DNA of 64,000 bases from JAEXOD01 sp043805435 (GCA_043805435.1 JAZDHY010000063.1:1-64000); one strand, 5' to 3'. Positions 26,820-36,836 are shown, counted from the stretch's first letter. Made by a program: numbers and translations. The notes: a model not told the origin generated them from the sequence alone.

Positions 26820-28103
26820 TTAATATCTTTTCCCTATCGTTATTATGCCTTTCCCATCAAAACTCCATCCCACCATTGCAATAATATTACCTTTAACATG
26901 GGCTGCCGTGTATATTGCCCGATAAAGATCATTATATCCTTTCCAGCTGCTTCCATTATAATGCGCCATTGCCCCCAATCCTCCCGTTACAAAAATATCA
27001 TTTAATCCATTTCCTCTTATCTGAGTCTGCGAGAATCTATATGATAGATTTATTTCTTCCCATTTTCCACTTTTGTTTGAAAATAACCCATCACCACATG
27101 TATAGATTGGAAATCCCTTATTTGTCCAAATTGACAATGTAAAACGATCAAAATTAGCATTTATCCTTTCAACTTTTGATTGATCCGTAATTTTTAGAAT
27201 AATATTTTCTGAAATGGCAGCCGGATCAATTGTGGCGCAAATAACTTCTTCTTTGGAGTTATCATAACTCTTATAACCAAACACGTCATATATATCCCAG
27301 ACTGTCCCTGTTTCCAGTTTTTTCCAATTTGTCCCGTTGTAATATGCCAAATATCCAAGATCTCCGCATATATATATATTACTGCTTGAGCTTGCCCCAA
27401 TGCTTCTTATATTCCCATACCAAACATCTTCTAATAAATCCCATTTTTTCCAAAACGTACCATTCCAATGCATTGGCTGGTTTCCACCAATCCAGACATC
27501 AGTTGTCGAAAACGCATATATGGAAGATGTCGAAGCTATCCAATTTTGACCTTGATAGTTGTAATATATTTTTTCTTCCTTCCAGACACTTCCATTCCAT
27601 TTAACAATATTATAAAACTCTGTTTCCTGATTTCCGGCTGAATCGGTCATGTAAACTTCTCCACCAGCCCAAATATTATTTTCATCAATTATTGCCACAT
27701 CAAATATAAAACATGCAAAATACTCCCGATCAAATTCAAAGGTTTCCCATGTAAAATTGTGGCTTGTAGTATCAAGTGTTTCAAAAGTTAGTTTATTGCT
27801 ATTTTTTTCATTTGTTGCCGCTTCAATTGTGTAATTTGTTTTGGGCATTAGGGAATCCAAACATATTATTGTATCAGCTTTTGATAAGTTCAGTTCAAAA
27901 GCATATTTATCGTTTTTTGTAAAAGTTAGTTTTGCGGGTAATGTTACATTTTTTGTGTTTATTTCCACCCATGCTTCAATAGATGCGGCGTCAACAAAAG
28001 TTAATTCAATATTTTGATTTGATGTTTTATTTGGTTCTGTAGAGTTACACCCCCAAACAATACTAAACAATAATAACATAAACATGGATATAGTTATCCT
28101 CAC
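26820..28103 (-). CDS. Lipoprotein with propeller-like repeats, function unknown
   Basis: The signal peptide ends in a lipobox with Cys19 (SIVWGC), so the product is lipid-anchored. A small Ig/FN3-like domain (about 32-110) precedes a chain of short repeats with the pattern W-x-G/A-G plus NGxxW (NNIWAGGEVY, DVWIGGNQPMHWNGTFW, IYICGDLGYLAYYNGTNW, DIFVTGGLGAMAHYNGSSW), which should fold as a beta propeller. Similar lipoproteins are frequent in Ignavibacteria; none has a clear role. It has no sorting domain, but a sorting-domain remnant lies about 100 bases beyond its stop. Confidence 0.75.
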   Translation of the reverse strand: MRITISMFMLLLFSIVWGCNSTEPNKTSNQNIELTFVDAASIEAWVEINTKNVTLPAKLTFTKNDKYAFELNLSKADTIICLDSLMPKTNYTIEAATNEKNSNKLTFETLDTTSHNFTWETFEFDREYFACFIFDVAIIDENNIWAGGEVYMTDSAGNQETEFYNIVKWNGSVWKEEKIYYNYQGQNWIASTSSIYAFSTTDVWIGGNQPMHWNGTFWKKWDLLEDVWYGNIRSIGASSSSNIYICGDLGYLAYYNGTNWKKLETGTVWDIYDVFGYKSYDNSKEEVICATIDPAAISENIILKITDQSKVERINANFDRFTLSIWTNKGFPIYTCGDGLFSNKSGKWEEINLSYRFSQTQIRGNGLNDIFVTGGLGAMAHYNGSSWKGYNDLYRAIYTAAHVKGNIIAMVGWSFDGKGIITIGKRY

Positions 28104-28948
28104 AAATCCTCCTTTATTAAACTTTTATAAATCATTATATTGGCTCTCATACACACTACTTATATAAATTATTTAATATTACTTTATAATACGTTATAAA
28201 AATACAAAATAGATAAATAGATAAATAGAACAAATAATTAATATTTTTCCTTCATATAACAATCCGTTTTATATAATTTTTAATTTTGCAGTGTTTAACC
28301 TTCCTTCTGCTGCATGTGGGGCAAATTAAAAAAAAAAAACGAAAAAGCAAGGGAAAAATAAATAATTTTTATTATTTTTGAGGGGGATCTTGATTTAAGT
28401 CACATTTACACAAGGATGTATTATTCGGCTTTGTATTTTGTTATATCGTTATACTATAATAGGTTATGGTTTTTTGTGCAAAATATATAATACGTGTTAT
28501 CTTTTTATAATGTACTATTATTTTTATATTATACCCATTTTACGGCCAATAATATAGTTAATAACAATTGATTTAAATGTATAACGTGCATTACTTTGGC
28601 CAATTAATACTAAACAGACATCAGGTTAGAATGTAAATTTAGGCATAATATAAACCGGTGAGATGACCGGATTGTGTTATAATTGGGGATTTTGTGAAAA
28701 TTTGTACAACGCTGCCGTTCTGGGGAATGGTGGTGGTGCGTACGGTTACACGGCACTGCTGTGCTTATGTGTAATAAATATATGTTAAAACATTGTATTA
28801 TAATATTTTATAAGGCATAATATAATCCTGCAGGATGCCGTGATTATAGAAAAAAAACGAAAAAACAATCGTAATAACCCTATAGAGGTGACATAATTTT
28901 TTATGCCAAATAGACGTAATTTGATATTTATTCCCATTTTATTACTTT
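28104..28948. other. Noncoding AT-rich tract with palindrome-bearing half-repeats
   Basis: No supported gene. Two related segments begin AGGCATAATATAA at 28641 and 28813. Each is followed by a short palindrome (CCGGTGAGATGACCGG in the first, CCTGCAGG in the second) and then a TTAT-rich end. A GC-richer stretch with inverted CCG/CGG words lies between (about 28710-28770). Whether any part is transcribed cannot be told from sequence. Confidence 0.45.
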
Positions 28949-28949
28949 T

Positions 28950-29740
28950 CGCAAACTTTATTTTTCTCTGTAATTAAAGACTTAAAAAAGTGCCGGCAAG
29001 CTGAAGCTTGCGCTACAATTAGGCATATAAGCTGAAAAATACGGCACTGCAATAGAAGTTTCTAAAAACGCTTACTAGATAAATCTCACTCTACAATTAG
29101 GCATTTAAGCTGAAAAATACGGCACTTCTAAAACTGCTTGCATGAAATTTCCGATATGGCTGAACTCTCTACAATTAAACAGGTATCTTTTTTGTAGTGC
29201 GAACTTTAGTTCGCAAACTTTATTTTTCTCTGTAATTAAAGACTTAAAAAAGTGCCGGCAAGCTGAAATTTGCGCTACAATTAAGCATTTAAGCTAAAAA
29301 ATACGGCACTTCTAAAACTGCTTGCATGAAATTTCCGATATGGCTGTACTCTCTACAATTAAACAGGTATCTTTTTTGTAGTGCGAACTTTAGTTCGCAA
29401 ACTTTATTTTTCTTTGGAAATAAGGACATAAAAAACGCTTGCGAGATAAATCTCGCGCTACAATTAGGCATACAAGCTGAAAAATACGGCACTTCTAAAA
29501 CTGCTTGCATAAAATTTCCGATACTGCTAAACTTTCTACAATTAAGCACGTATCTATTTTGTAGTGCGAACTTTAGTTCGCAAACTTTATTTTTCCCTGA
29601 AAATAAGGACATAAAAAACGCTTGCGAGATAAATCTCGCGCTACAATTAGGCATACAAGCTGAAAAATACGGCGCTTATAAAAATGCTTGCGCGATATTT
29701 CCGCCAAAGCGGAACGCGCTACAATTAGCCATACAGTAAA
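28950..29740. repeat. Tandem array of REP-like palindromic repeats
   Basis: The block starting CGCAAACTTT recurs at 28950, 29212, 29396 and 29579, so the last periods are 184 and 183 bases and the first is longer (262). Each unit carries hairpins bordered by CGCTACAA or TTGTAG. These include GCAAGC-TGAA-GCTTGC (28996-29011), GCGAAC-TTTA-GTTCGC (29199-29214, 29383-29398, 29566-29581), GCGAGA-TAAA-TCTCGC (29441-29456, 29624-29639) and a longer compound stem at 29690-29719. The stems differ in sequence but stay paired, and occur in both orientations, as in REP/REPIN elements. Confidence 0.85.
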
Positions 29741-29900
29741 AAATATAACCTGTATCATAAACCTAGTATACCAATGTTGTGCTTAAAAGTCCGTACTCTA
29801 TTCTCCTACTGCTTTTTTCATTCAATTTATAAATAAACCAAAAAATAAGCAATTTTTTTTGTATTTTGATACTTTAAACTTTAATATTTTGCCGGATTTT

Positions 29901-30689
29901 ATGAAACCAATAAAGCGTTTAGGTCAAAACTTTTTGACAGATAAAAATATAACAACTAAAATTTTGACCGAATTTAACGCTTTGAAAGAAAACATTGTTG
30001 TTGAAATAGGTCCCGGAACAGGGGCTTTAACAGTTGACCTGTTTAACAGCTGCAATAACTTTTATGCGGTAGAAATTGATCCTCGTGCAGTAGAAGAATT
30101 AAAAGTAAAAATACCAAATCTAAATATTATTAATAAAGATTTTATTAAGTTTGATCTTTCCGAAATATACCAAAAACATAATCAAAAATTACGTATTATA
30201 GGCAATATTCCTTATTATTTAACTTCATCAATAGTATTTAAAATGTTTGAAGACCACACTATCATTTCCGATAGTTTATTTATGGTGCAGCTTGAAGTAG
30301 CAAAACGATTTACAGCTCAAATGGGAACAAAAGATTACAGTATTTTAACTATTTTGCTTAATTATTTTACTGATACAAAAATATGTTTTAAGGTATCAAA
30401 AAATTGCTTTTTCCCAATTCCAAAGATTGATTCCGCAATTGTGCATCTGCATTTTAAGGATCTATCAAATGACGGAGTAAATCCAGAAACATTTATTAAA
30501 GTTGTAAAAGCAGCTTTTGGAAATAGACGAAAAACACTTAAAAATTCCCTTTCAAACAGTATGTTTAAAGAAGTAAATTTTGAAGGATTTGAATTTGATT
30601 TTACAAAAAGAGCCGAACAATTACAGTTAACTGATTTCATAAACCTTACTAAATATATTCAAGAGGTTTATTATGGAAGAAATAATTAA
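29901..30689 (+). CDS. rsmA: 16S rRNA (adenine1518-N6/adenine1519-N6)-dimethyltransferase
   Basis: It dimethylates two adjacent adenines in the 3' hairpin of 16S rRNA during late 30S assembly. The family start KRLGQNFLTDKNI, the SAM motif EIGPGTGALT, and the catalytic NIPYYLTS are all present, with FGNRRKTLKNSL near the C-terminus. The open frame reaches back to 29859, but the ATG at 29901 gives the family's usual N-terminus and 262 residues. A T-rich TTTTTTTTGTATTTTGATACT at 29853-29872 may be its promoter. The last 17 bases overlap mgtE. Confidence 0.96.
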   Translation: MKPIKRLGQNFLTDKNITTKILTEFNALKENIVVEIGPGTGALTVDLFNSCNNFYAVEIDPRAVEELKVKIPNLNIINKDFIKFDLSEIYQKHNQKLRIIGNIPYYLTSSIVFKMFEDHTIISDSLFMVQLEVAKRFTAQMGTKDYSILTILLNYFTDTKICFKVSKNCFFPIPKIDSAIVHLHFKDLSNDGVNPETFIKVVKAAFGNRRKTLKNSLSNSMFKEVNFEGFEFDFTKRAEQLQLTDFINLTKYIQEVYYGRNN

Positions 30690-32058
30690 AAGACAGTCAG
30701 CAAAAGCTGTTATACAAGTTGATAACAGCCTTCTAGATGATATTTCCACCTTAATTGAGTTACAAGAAACAAAAAGTTTACAGAATATTTTTGCCGATTT
30801 ACACTCAGCAGACATTGCAGAAATTATAAACCACTTAAATATTGAAGATGGCACTTTTGCTTTTAGTTTGCTTGATAACGAAACAGCCGGTGAAGTTGTT
30901 GTTGATATAGATGAAAATTTACGCGAAAAAATATTTCAGAATATTGATACAGAAAAAATAACTCATATTGTAAACGAATTAAATACCGATGATGCAACCG
31001 ATATTTTAAATGATTTGCCGGAACAAATTGCTGAACAGGTACTTGAAAATATTGACAAAGAAGATTCCGAAGAAGTAAAAGAATTATTAAAATACCCCGA
31101 AGATACTGCCGGTGGTTTGATGAACAGCGAACTTGTTTCTGTTTACGAAACCGCAACGGTGCAGGACGCTATTGAGCAAGTAAGGTTAAACTCGGAAGAA
31201 ATTGATCACATCTATTACATTTTTGTTTTAAAAAACGACGATGAACTTGTTGGTACAGTAAAACTTAAAAATCTGCTTATTTATCCCCTTTCTACACCTA
31301 TTAACACAATAATGGATGAAGATTTAATCTATGTTTTTCATTATATCGATCAGGAAAAAGTAGCCAATATAATGGAAAAGTACGATTTGGTTACCATCCC
31401 AGTAGTAAATGAACAAAAGCAATTATTAGGTCGTATTACATTTGATGATATAGTTCACGTTATTAACGAAGAGGCTAGCGAAGATATACAAAAATTAGCA
31501 GGTTTATCGGAAGAAGAAGAAATAACAGATTCTGTTTTTCGTTCTTCTCGCGCAAGAATTCCTTGGCTTATGCTTGGATTATTTGGCGAAATGATAAGTG
31601 CAATTGTTTTATCATCATTTCAAAGTTCTATCGAAAGAATTATTATAGCAAGTTTTTTTATTCCGGTAGTAATGGCTATGGGCGGTAGTTCGGGAACACA
31701 AGCCGCCATTGTAATGGTTCGTAATCTTAGTCCTTCCGATCTTACTTTTGGCATTGGTAATAAAAAGTTATTTAAGGAATTTGGAATTGCATCGCTTAAC
31801 GGTATAGCGTGTAGTGCTGTATTATTAATTATGACCTATTTCTTTTTTCACACTCAATTATATTTTTCACTTGTATTGTCAATCGCTTTGTTAATAATAA
31901 TGATTTTTGCAACAATGGTAGGTTCTACGGTACCGTTAGTATTAAAACGTTTGGGTATTGATCCGGCAATTGCAACCGGCCCTTTTGTTACAACCATGAA
32001 CGATATTGTAAGTTTATTAATATATCTATCTTTAGTTACAACTTTTTTATTGAATTAA
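30673..32058 (+). CDS. mgtE: Magnesium transporter MgtE
   Basis: A Mg2+ channel with a cytosolic sensor. The N-terminal superhelical MgtE_N domain (about 20-130) includes LHSADIAEIINHL and LPEQIAEQVL. Two CBS domains (about 135-260) follow, with YPEDTAGGLMN at the junction. The five-helix membrane domain (about 290-461) contains the pore signature GGSSGTQA and ATGPFVTTMNDI. The 461-residue length is standard. AAGAGG precedes the ATG by 6 bases, inside the rsmA end, so rsmA and mgtE are cotranscribed. It converges with, and overlaps by 12 bases, the cysteine-rich gene. Confidence 0.96.
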   Translation: MEEIIKRQSAKAVIQVDNSLLDDISTLIELQETKSLQNIFADLHSADIAEIINHLNIEDGTFAFSLLDNETAGEVVVDIDENLREKIFQNIDTEKITHIVNELNTDDATDILNDLPEQIAEQVLENIDKEDSEEVKELLKYPEDTAGGLMNSELVSVYETATVQDAIEQVRLNSEEIDHIYYIFVLKNDDELVGTVKLKNLLIYPLSTPINTIMDEDLIYVFHYIDQEKVANIMEKYDLVTIPVVNEQKQLLGRITFDDIVHVINEEASEDIQKLAGLSEEEEITDSVFRSSRARIPWLMLGLFGEMISAIVLSSFQSSIERIIIASFFIPVVMAMGGSSGTQAAIVMVRNLSPSDLTFGIGNKKLFKEFGIASLNGIACSAVLLIMTYFFFHTQLYFSLVLSIALLIIMIFATMVGSTVPLVLKRLGIDPAIATGPFVTTMNDIVSLLIYLSLVTTFLLN

Positions 32059-32373
32059 ACCGGCGTCAACTTTGTTAATAATATCAACAATCAAATAAAA
32101 ATATCTTTCTAATGAACAGTTTGCATCTTCTTTTACAGAACAATAACCGTTTTCCGTTTTTGCTTTGCAATTTTTGCATACTGTTTCTTTTAAATTTTTA
32201 TATAATATTTGGTAGTTTTTATTATCTGAAGAATGTATTACTTCAACAATCTGATCAATATGGATTTCAATTGAACAAAATTCATCATTATTTAAGGTGC
32301 ATTTCCCTTTTTCATCGCTATCGCAGCAAATTGAACATACATTTTTTTTTAATGCTATCAAGTATTTATTCAT
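32047..32373 (-). CDS. Small protein with duplicated four-cysteine motif
   Basis: I do not recognise the family. The 108 residues contain two copies of a motif: VCSICCDSDEKGKCTLNNDE then FCSIE at about 12-36, and VCKNCKAKTENGYCSVKEDA then NCSLE at about 65-89. Both share C-x2-C-(x)n-G-x-C-(x)7-C-S-x-E, and each is followed by an I/V-rich helix (IDQIVEVIHS, FYLIVDIINK). Four cysteines per unit suggest one zinc or Fe-S site per repeat. AGGAG lies 7 bases before the ATG, which supports a real gene. It is divergent from ubiE/menG; a link to quinone or redox chemistry is only positional. Confidence 0.75.
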   Translation of the reverse strand: MNKYLIALKKNVCSICCDSDEKGKCTLNNDEFCSIEIHIDQIVEVIHSSDNKNYQILYKNLKETVCKNCKAKTENGYCSVKEDANCSLERYFYLIVDIINKVDAGLIQ

Positions 32374-32433
32374 ACATTAACTCCTATTTAAAGTATGAAT
32401 TTACTATTTACAAAACCTTTTATCAAGCTAATT

Positions 32434-33114
32434 ATGAATAAAAAGAACCAAGTAAAAAGAATTTTCGATTCAATATCGTACAGATACGACTTATTAAACC
32501 ACTTATTAAGTTTTGGAATTGATTATTATTGGAGATATAGAGCACTTAAAAAGGCAAAAATTAATAAAAATTCAATCCTTTTGGATGTAGCTTGCGGTAC
32601 GGGTGATTTTTCAATTTCAGCCAAAAAGTTTGGGGTTAAAAAACTGTTTGCTGCCGATTTATCGCTAAACATGCTAAAGTTATTTGAAAAAAAAGCAGAT
32701 TGGAGTAACGGTAAAAAAGTACAATCGGTTGCTGAATATTTGCCATATAAACCGGATACTTTTACCGATATTATTGTAGCTTTTGGAGTTAGAAATTTTT
32801 ATGATATTAATTTAGGTTTTGAATCGTTTTACAGAATACTTAAAAAACAGGGTAAGGTTACCATCCTTGAATTTAAATTGCCAAAAAATATGTGTGTAGC
32901 AAAATTTTATCTTTTTTATTTTAATAATATACTTCCTTTTGTTGGGAAAATTATTTCCAAAGATAAAGAAGCATACCAATATCTGCCCGATTCCGTTTCC
33001 GATTTTGATAAAAATATTAACCTTCCGCAAATGTTAAAAAATTCAGGATTTAATAATATTAAATCTTATCCTTTAACATTTGGTATAGTAAATATTGTAA
33101 TTGGGGAAAAATAA
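32434..33114 (+). CDS. ubiE: Demethylmenaquinone / quinone biosynthesis C-methyltransferase
   Basis: It performs the last C-methylation of menaquinone (MenG) and, where present, ubiquinone synthesis. Family motifs: FDSISYRYDLLNHLLSFGID at the N-terminus, the SAM loop DVACGTGDFS, FGVRNF in the middle and GxVxxLEF-like GKVTILEFKLPK. An anaerobe-leaning Ignavibacterium would use it for menaquinone. The frame extends to 32395, but ATG 32434 gives the family-like start MNKKNQVKRIFDSI; the ribosome site is weak for either. It converges with murI, with a 4-base gap between the stop codons. Confidence 0.92.
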   Translation: MNKKNQVKRIFDSISYRYDLLNHLLSFGIDYYWRYRALKKAKINKNSILLDVACGTGDFSISAKKFGVKKLFAADLSLNMLKLFEKKADWSNGKKVQSVAEYLPYKPDTFTDIIVAFGVRNFYDINLGFESFYRILKKQGKVTILEFKLPKNMCVAKFYLFYFNNILPFVGKIISKDKEAYQYLPDSVSDFDKNINLPQMLKNSGFNNIKSYPLTFGIVNIVIGEK

Positions 33115-33118
33115 GATA

Positions 33119-33961
33119 CTAAATATTTTTAGCGTCATCCAATACTAAATCTTCAAGTTCAACTTTATTTAAGTGCAATATTTTTTTGCCTAAAAACATT
33201 TCCGCAACTTCTTTAAATTTAGTAGGCACGTCACTAACATAATATTCGTATGTTCCTTCCAAATTAGATTGAATTTTTAATCCTCTTCCTGAAAGGTAAT
33301 TGTCCACAACTTCAGTTGCTGCCAAACCCGAATCTATCAATTTTATTTTATTTCCAACAACTTTTTGTATAACATCCGCTAGTAAAGGATAATGCGTACA
33401 GCCTAATATTAAAGTATCAATGCCGGCCTCCTTTAGCTCTGTAAGATATTCTTTAGCAATTAAAGAAGTAGCTTTATGGTTGACCCATCCTTCTTCGGCT
33501 AAAGATACAAACAGCGGACATGCTTTTTCAAAAACTTCTAAATTAGGATTAATTTTTTTTAGCTCTTTTGAATACGCTTTATTATTAATTGTTGTATGAG
33601 TACCTATTACCCCTATTTTATTATTTTGGGTTACTTTTGCAGCCATAGCGGCACCCGGTTCAATCATACCAATAACCGGAATTTTGAATGTTTTTCGTAA
33701 AACATCTATTGCTACCGACGAGGCGGTATTACAAGCTACAATAATTAATTTTACATTTTTACGCAATAAAAAATGAGCATCTTGTTTTGAATATTCAATA
33801 ACAGTTGCATTCGATTTTGTACCATAAGGCACACGTGCAGTATCGCCAAAATATATTATATTTTCACTTGGTAAATGAGCAGATATTCTTTTAACTACCG
33901 ATAGTCCGCCAATTCCGGAATCAAATATTCCAATGGGGCTCGATTTGGTCATAAAATTCAA
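33119..33961 (-). CDS. murI: Glutamate racemase
   Basis: It makes D-glutamate for peptidoglycan. The two catalytic cysteines are in VACNTASS and LGCTHYPLL, with substrate residues in GIFDSGIGGLSV (Asp14, Ser15) and PYGTKS. Two starts compete: TTG at 33961, which has AAGGAG 8 bases upstream, and ATG at 33952, for which that site is too far. The TTG is preferred; it adds only three residues. The gene follows glnD by 12 bases, so the two share a transcript. Confidence 0.95.
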   Translation of the reverse strand: MNFMTKSSPIGIFDSGIGGLSVVKRISAHLPSENIIYFGDTARVPYGTKSNATVIEYSKQDAHFLLRKNVKLIIVACNTASSVAIDVLRKTFKIPVIGMIEPGAAMAAKVTQNNKIGVIGTHTTINNKAYSKELKKINPNLEVFEKACPLFVSLAEEGWVNHKATSLIAKEYLTELKEAGIDTLILGCTHYPLLADVIQKVVGNKIKLIDSGLAATEVVDNYLSGRGLKIQSNLEGTYEYYVSDVPTKFKEVAEMFLGKKILHLNKVELEDLVLDDAKNI

Positions 33962-33973
33962 TTATTTTTCTCC

Positions 33974-36538
33974 TTACAACATTTCTTCAATTGTTTGTGT
34001 TAACGATACCCTTATTAACTCGTATTCATTCATCGAAATCTTTTTATAACTACTTTTATATGTGTAAAAAGAATCAACAACATCATCGCCTTTGGTTGAT
34101 ATTTTTGCGAATGCTACATTTAATCCCAGTTCGTTAATTGTTTTGGTTATTTGATATAATAGCCCAAGTCTGTCGGGCGAAAACACATCAATAATCAAAA
34201 ATCTTTCATGCTCTTCAAAACCTATTTTAATTTTTCCGCGCCTCTTAAAAAATCTATTTTCAATCCGCCACCATTTCGATTTTGCTTTATGAAATTCTTT
34301 ACCAATATGCAGTGCGTTTGTTATTGTTAAATACAAGTCCGATTTGATTTTGTCATATCTTTCGTGCGGAATCATTTTATTTGTTCTAAAATCGGTAATA
34401 TTAAAACTGTCAATAATAATTCCATCTTTACGCGTAAATATTTTTGCATCATGTATATTTAAATCATTAATTGATAATGTACCGCATAATTTGGATAGAA
34501 TACCATCAAAGTCGTTAGTAATAATTGTAATATTGGTATATTCATCAATTTCCTTAAAAAATACGCTTAAGGCTCCCCCTTTTTCAATTTCTTCAACATG
34601 CTGATTTATTTCTTCTTCGGTATATTGCTGCAAATACGAAATATCATTTATAGATTGAATATGGTCTATAACCGAATCGTTTGATAAATAAAGACTTTCT
34701 TCCAATAATTTTATTGTTTTTTCATATAATAATTCTTCACCTGTGCGTTGTTCCTCAATCATAACGCTTGTTTTTCTATATAACTCAAACAATAACTCGC
34801 TTTTCCATTGTGTCCACACAACAGGGCTTACAGCCGAAAGATCTGCATAAGTTAATAAATACAAAAAATCGAGATATTGAATCGACGGGAAATTTGAAGC
34901 AAAATTATTTAAGGCTTGCGGGTCGTTAAGGTTTCTTCTAAAGGCAACTTGCTCCATTACTAAATGGTGTTTAACTAAAAAGTTCACTAAATTTATTTCT
35001 TCCTGATCGTAACCTAAACCTTCCATATTGGAAATTGCCGATTCACCGCCAATAATTTCATGCCCGGAAACACTAATCGGTTTTGCAATATCATGAAATA
35101 AAACAGCCAAAAACAATAAATCCTTTTCAGCTAAATTAGAATATAATTTCCCAATAAAAGTCAGTTCTCCCTCAAGTTTTTCTAAATTATTTAACGCAAC
35201 CAACGTATGTTCATCCGCAGTAAAACAATGATAAACACCCGGTTGAAAAAAACCGTTAAGATCTTTAAATTCGGGCAAAACCAACGCTAAAACCCCCACT
35301 TCATTCATTGCAGAAAGAGTTTGACCTACATTACGCTGAAGTTTAAGGATTTCTCTGAAAAACACATACGATTCAGTTCTACGCTGCTGTCTTTCATCGT
35401 AATTATATACACTTTCAATTACAAGAGTACGCAAATTTTCATCAAAAATGCCGCCATATAGCCCTCTATAATAAAAAGCCCGCAGCATGTCCGATAAACT
35501 TAAATTTTTATTACTGCCGCTATTAATAGAAATAATATTTGCCTTAATTGTAAAATCATCATCTATTGTAATAGCAAGATAATCGGAAATAGGTACCGAT
35601 ATTTGTTCGGTAAATTTCCTAATCATTGTTTTTGCAAACCTATTAATAACAACAGATGCTTCAAAATATTTCCGCATATAATCAAGCCATTTTTGATCTC
35701 CGGTTCCAATTAATTCGGAAATTTTTTCCTGACTATCAAATTCCAGCCTGTCATTTTTTCTATTATTCAGAAGATGCAGATATATTCTTGCTTGAAGGAG
35801 TATTTTGTAACTTTCCAAAAGTTTATTTAATTCTTTAATATTTAATTGTTTTTCATCTTTTAATAAATTAATAAAACTTTCGGTTTGTATAATTTCGTTT
35901 TGATCGGTCAGAAGACAATTATTTTTTAATGCATAAATCCATTCAACTGCCTGTAAATCTCTTAATCCTCCGGCAGAAAATTTAATATTCGGTTCTAATA
36001 CTTTTGGCGAATCACCATATTTTTTATGCCTTATATAAATATCTTCAAAATAATCATAAATTAATCTAACACGCGTTTCATCGTCTAAAAACGAAAATAA
36101 AACTTTATTCCATTCCGAATAAACTTTAATATTGCCAAGTATAAATCGTGTTTCAAAAAACTGTGTAAATGCGTGCAAATCGTCTTCTAAAAACTTTTGA
36201 ATATCCGAAAACTCTCTAACCGTATGCGAAGCCTCAATTCCGCAATCCCATAATGTTGTTATACAACTTTGAATTTCTTTTTTATAATCTTCAATGTTTG
36301 GCACAATAAACATCAAATCAATATCCGAATATGGTGCCAGCTCTCTGCGACTAAAACTGCCGCCGGAGGCAATGGCAAAATCGAATTTTTGCTTTTCCAA
36401 TATTTTAACAATATATTCTTCAACTAAAAGGCTATAATTTACACTAAAACTAAACGAGTCTTTAAGTAAATCTTTATTGTTAAATATTCTTTCTCTAATA
36501 TTTAGATATTGTTCTTTTGTTTTAAGTAAATCTTTCAT
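33974..36538 (-). CDS. glnD: [Protein-PII] uridylyltransferase/uridylyl-removing enzyme
   Basis: It senses glutamine and attaches or removes UMP from PII proteins. The nucleotidyltransferase domain shows GGSFSRRELAPYSDIDL; a helical domain with KFSAGGLRDLQAVEW follows. The HD domain has TADEHTLVAL and LFLAVLFHDIAKP, and two ACT domains close the protein (about 690-770 and 790-862, the second beginning LIIDVFSPDRLGLLYQITK). The frame reaches a TTG at 36562, but ATG 36538 (MKDLLKTKEQ) is more natural. No PII gene (glnB) is in the window. All catalytic parts look intact. Confidence 0.93.
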   Translation of the reverse strand: MKDLLKTKEQYLNIRERIFNNKDLLKDSFSFSVNYSLLVEEYIVKILEKQKFDFAIASGGSFSRRELAPYSDIDLMFIVPNIEDYKKEIQSCITTLWDCGIEASHTVREFSDIQKFLEDDLHAFTQFFETRFILGNIKVYSEWNKVLFSFLDDETRVRLIYDYFEDIYIRHKKYGDSPKVLEPNIKFSAGGLRDLQAVEWIYALKNNCLLTDQNEIIQTESFINLLKDEKQLNIKELNKLLESYKILLQARIYLHLLNNRKNDRLEFDSQEKISELIGTGDQKWLDYMRKYFEASVVINRFAKTMIRKFTEQISVPISDYLAITIDDDFTIKANIISINSGSNKNLSLSDMLRAFYYRGLYGGIFDENLRTLVIESVYNYDERQQRRTESYVFFREILKLQRNVGQTLSAMNEVGVLALVLPEFKDLNGFFQPGVYHCFTADEHTLVALNNLEKLEGELTFIGKLYSNLAEKDLLFLAVLFHDIAKPISVSGHEIIGGESAISNMEGLGYDQEEINLVNFLVKHHLVMEQVAFRRNLNDPQALNNFASNFPSIQYLDFLYLLTYADLSAVSPVVWTQWKSELLFELYRKTSVMIEEQRTGEELLYEKTIKLLEESLYLSNDSVIDHIQSINDISYLQQYTEEEINQHVEEIEKGGALSVFFKEIDEYTNITIITNDFDGILSKLCGTLSINDLNIHDAKIFTRKDGIIIDSFNITDFRTNKMIPHERYDKIKSDLYLTITNALHIGKEFHKAKSKWWRIENRFFKRRGKIKIGFEEHERFLIIDVFSPDRLGLLYQITKTINELGLNVAFAKISTKGDDVVDSFYTYKSSYKKISMNEYELIRVSLTQTIEEML

Positions 36539-36836
36539 ATTTTTTTTATTTTTAACATGCAAATTTAATCATTTTTTTGATATTAACCCAAATAATGCTA
36601 AACAAATCTATATATCTAAAATATTCAATTAAAAGTTTTTTGAGGTCAAAAGAATTATAGAAACAAAATGGTTTTAAATGAAAAAAGTGCAGTAGCTATG
36701 AAACAAAATAAACACATTTTTTATTTTAACAAATTTTTAACACAATTAAGCATTGATTGTAAAACAATAATAACTTTGAGAGTAAAATTATCAAAATACA
36801 AGAACTATTAATTAAGCTGTAAGTTGACTATTAACT

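Noticed and set aside
29289..29739. Overlapping open frames of 121 and 137 codons on opposite strands within the palindrome array
   Set aside because: Both are repetitive translations of the tandem DNA repeat, lack ribosome sites and have no protein-like domain; they are by-products of the repeat.
28950..29740. CRISPR array
   Set aside because: Repeat period is about 183 bases with no short identical repeats separated by unique spacers, and no cas gene is present.
36539..36562. TTG start of glnD eight codons upstream of the ATG
   Set aside because: No ribosome site fits it and the ATG at 36538 gives the expected N-terminus.
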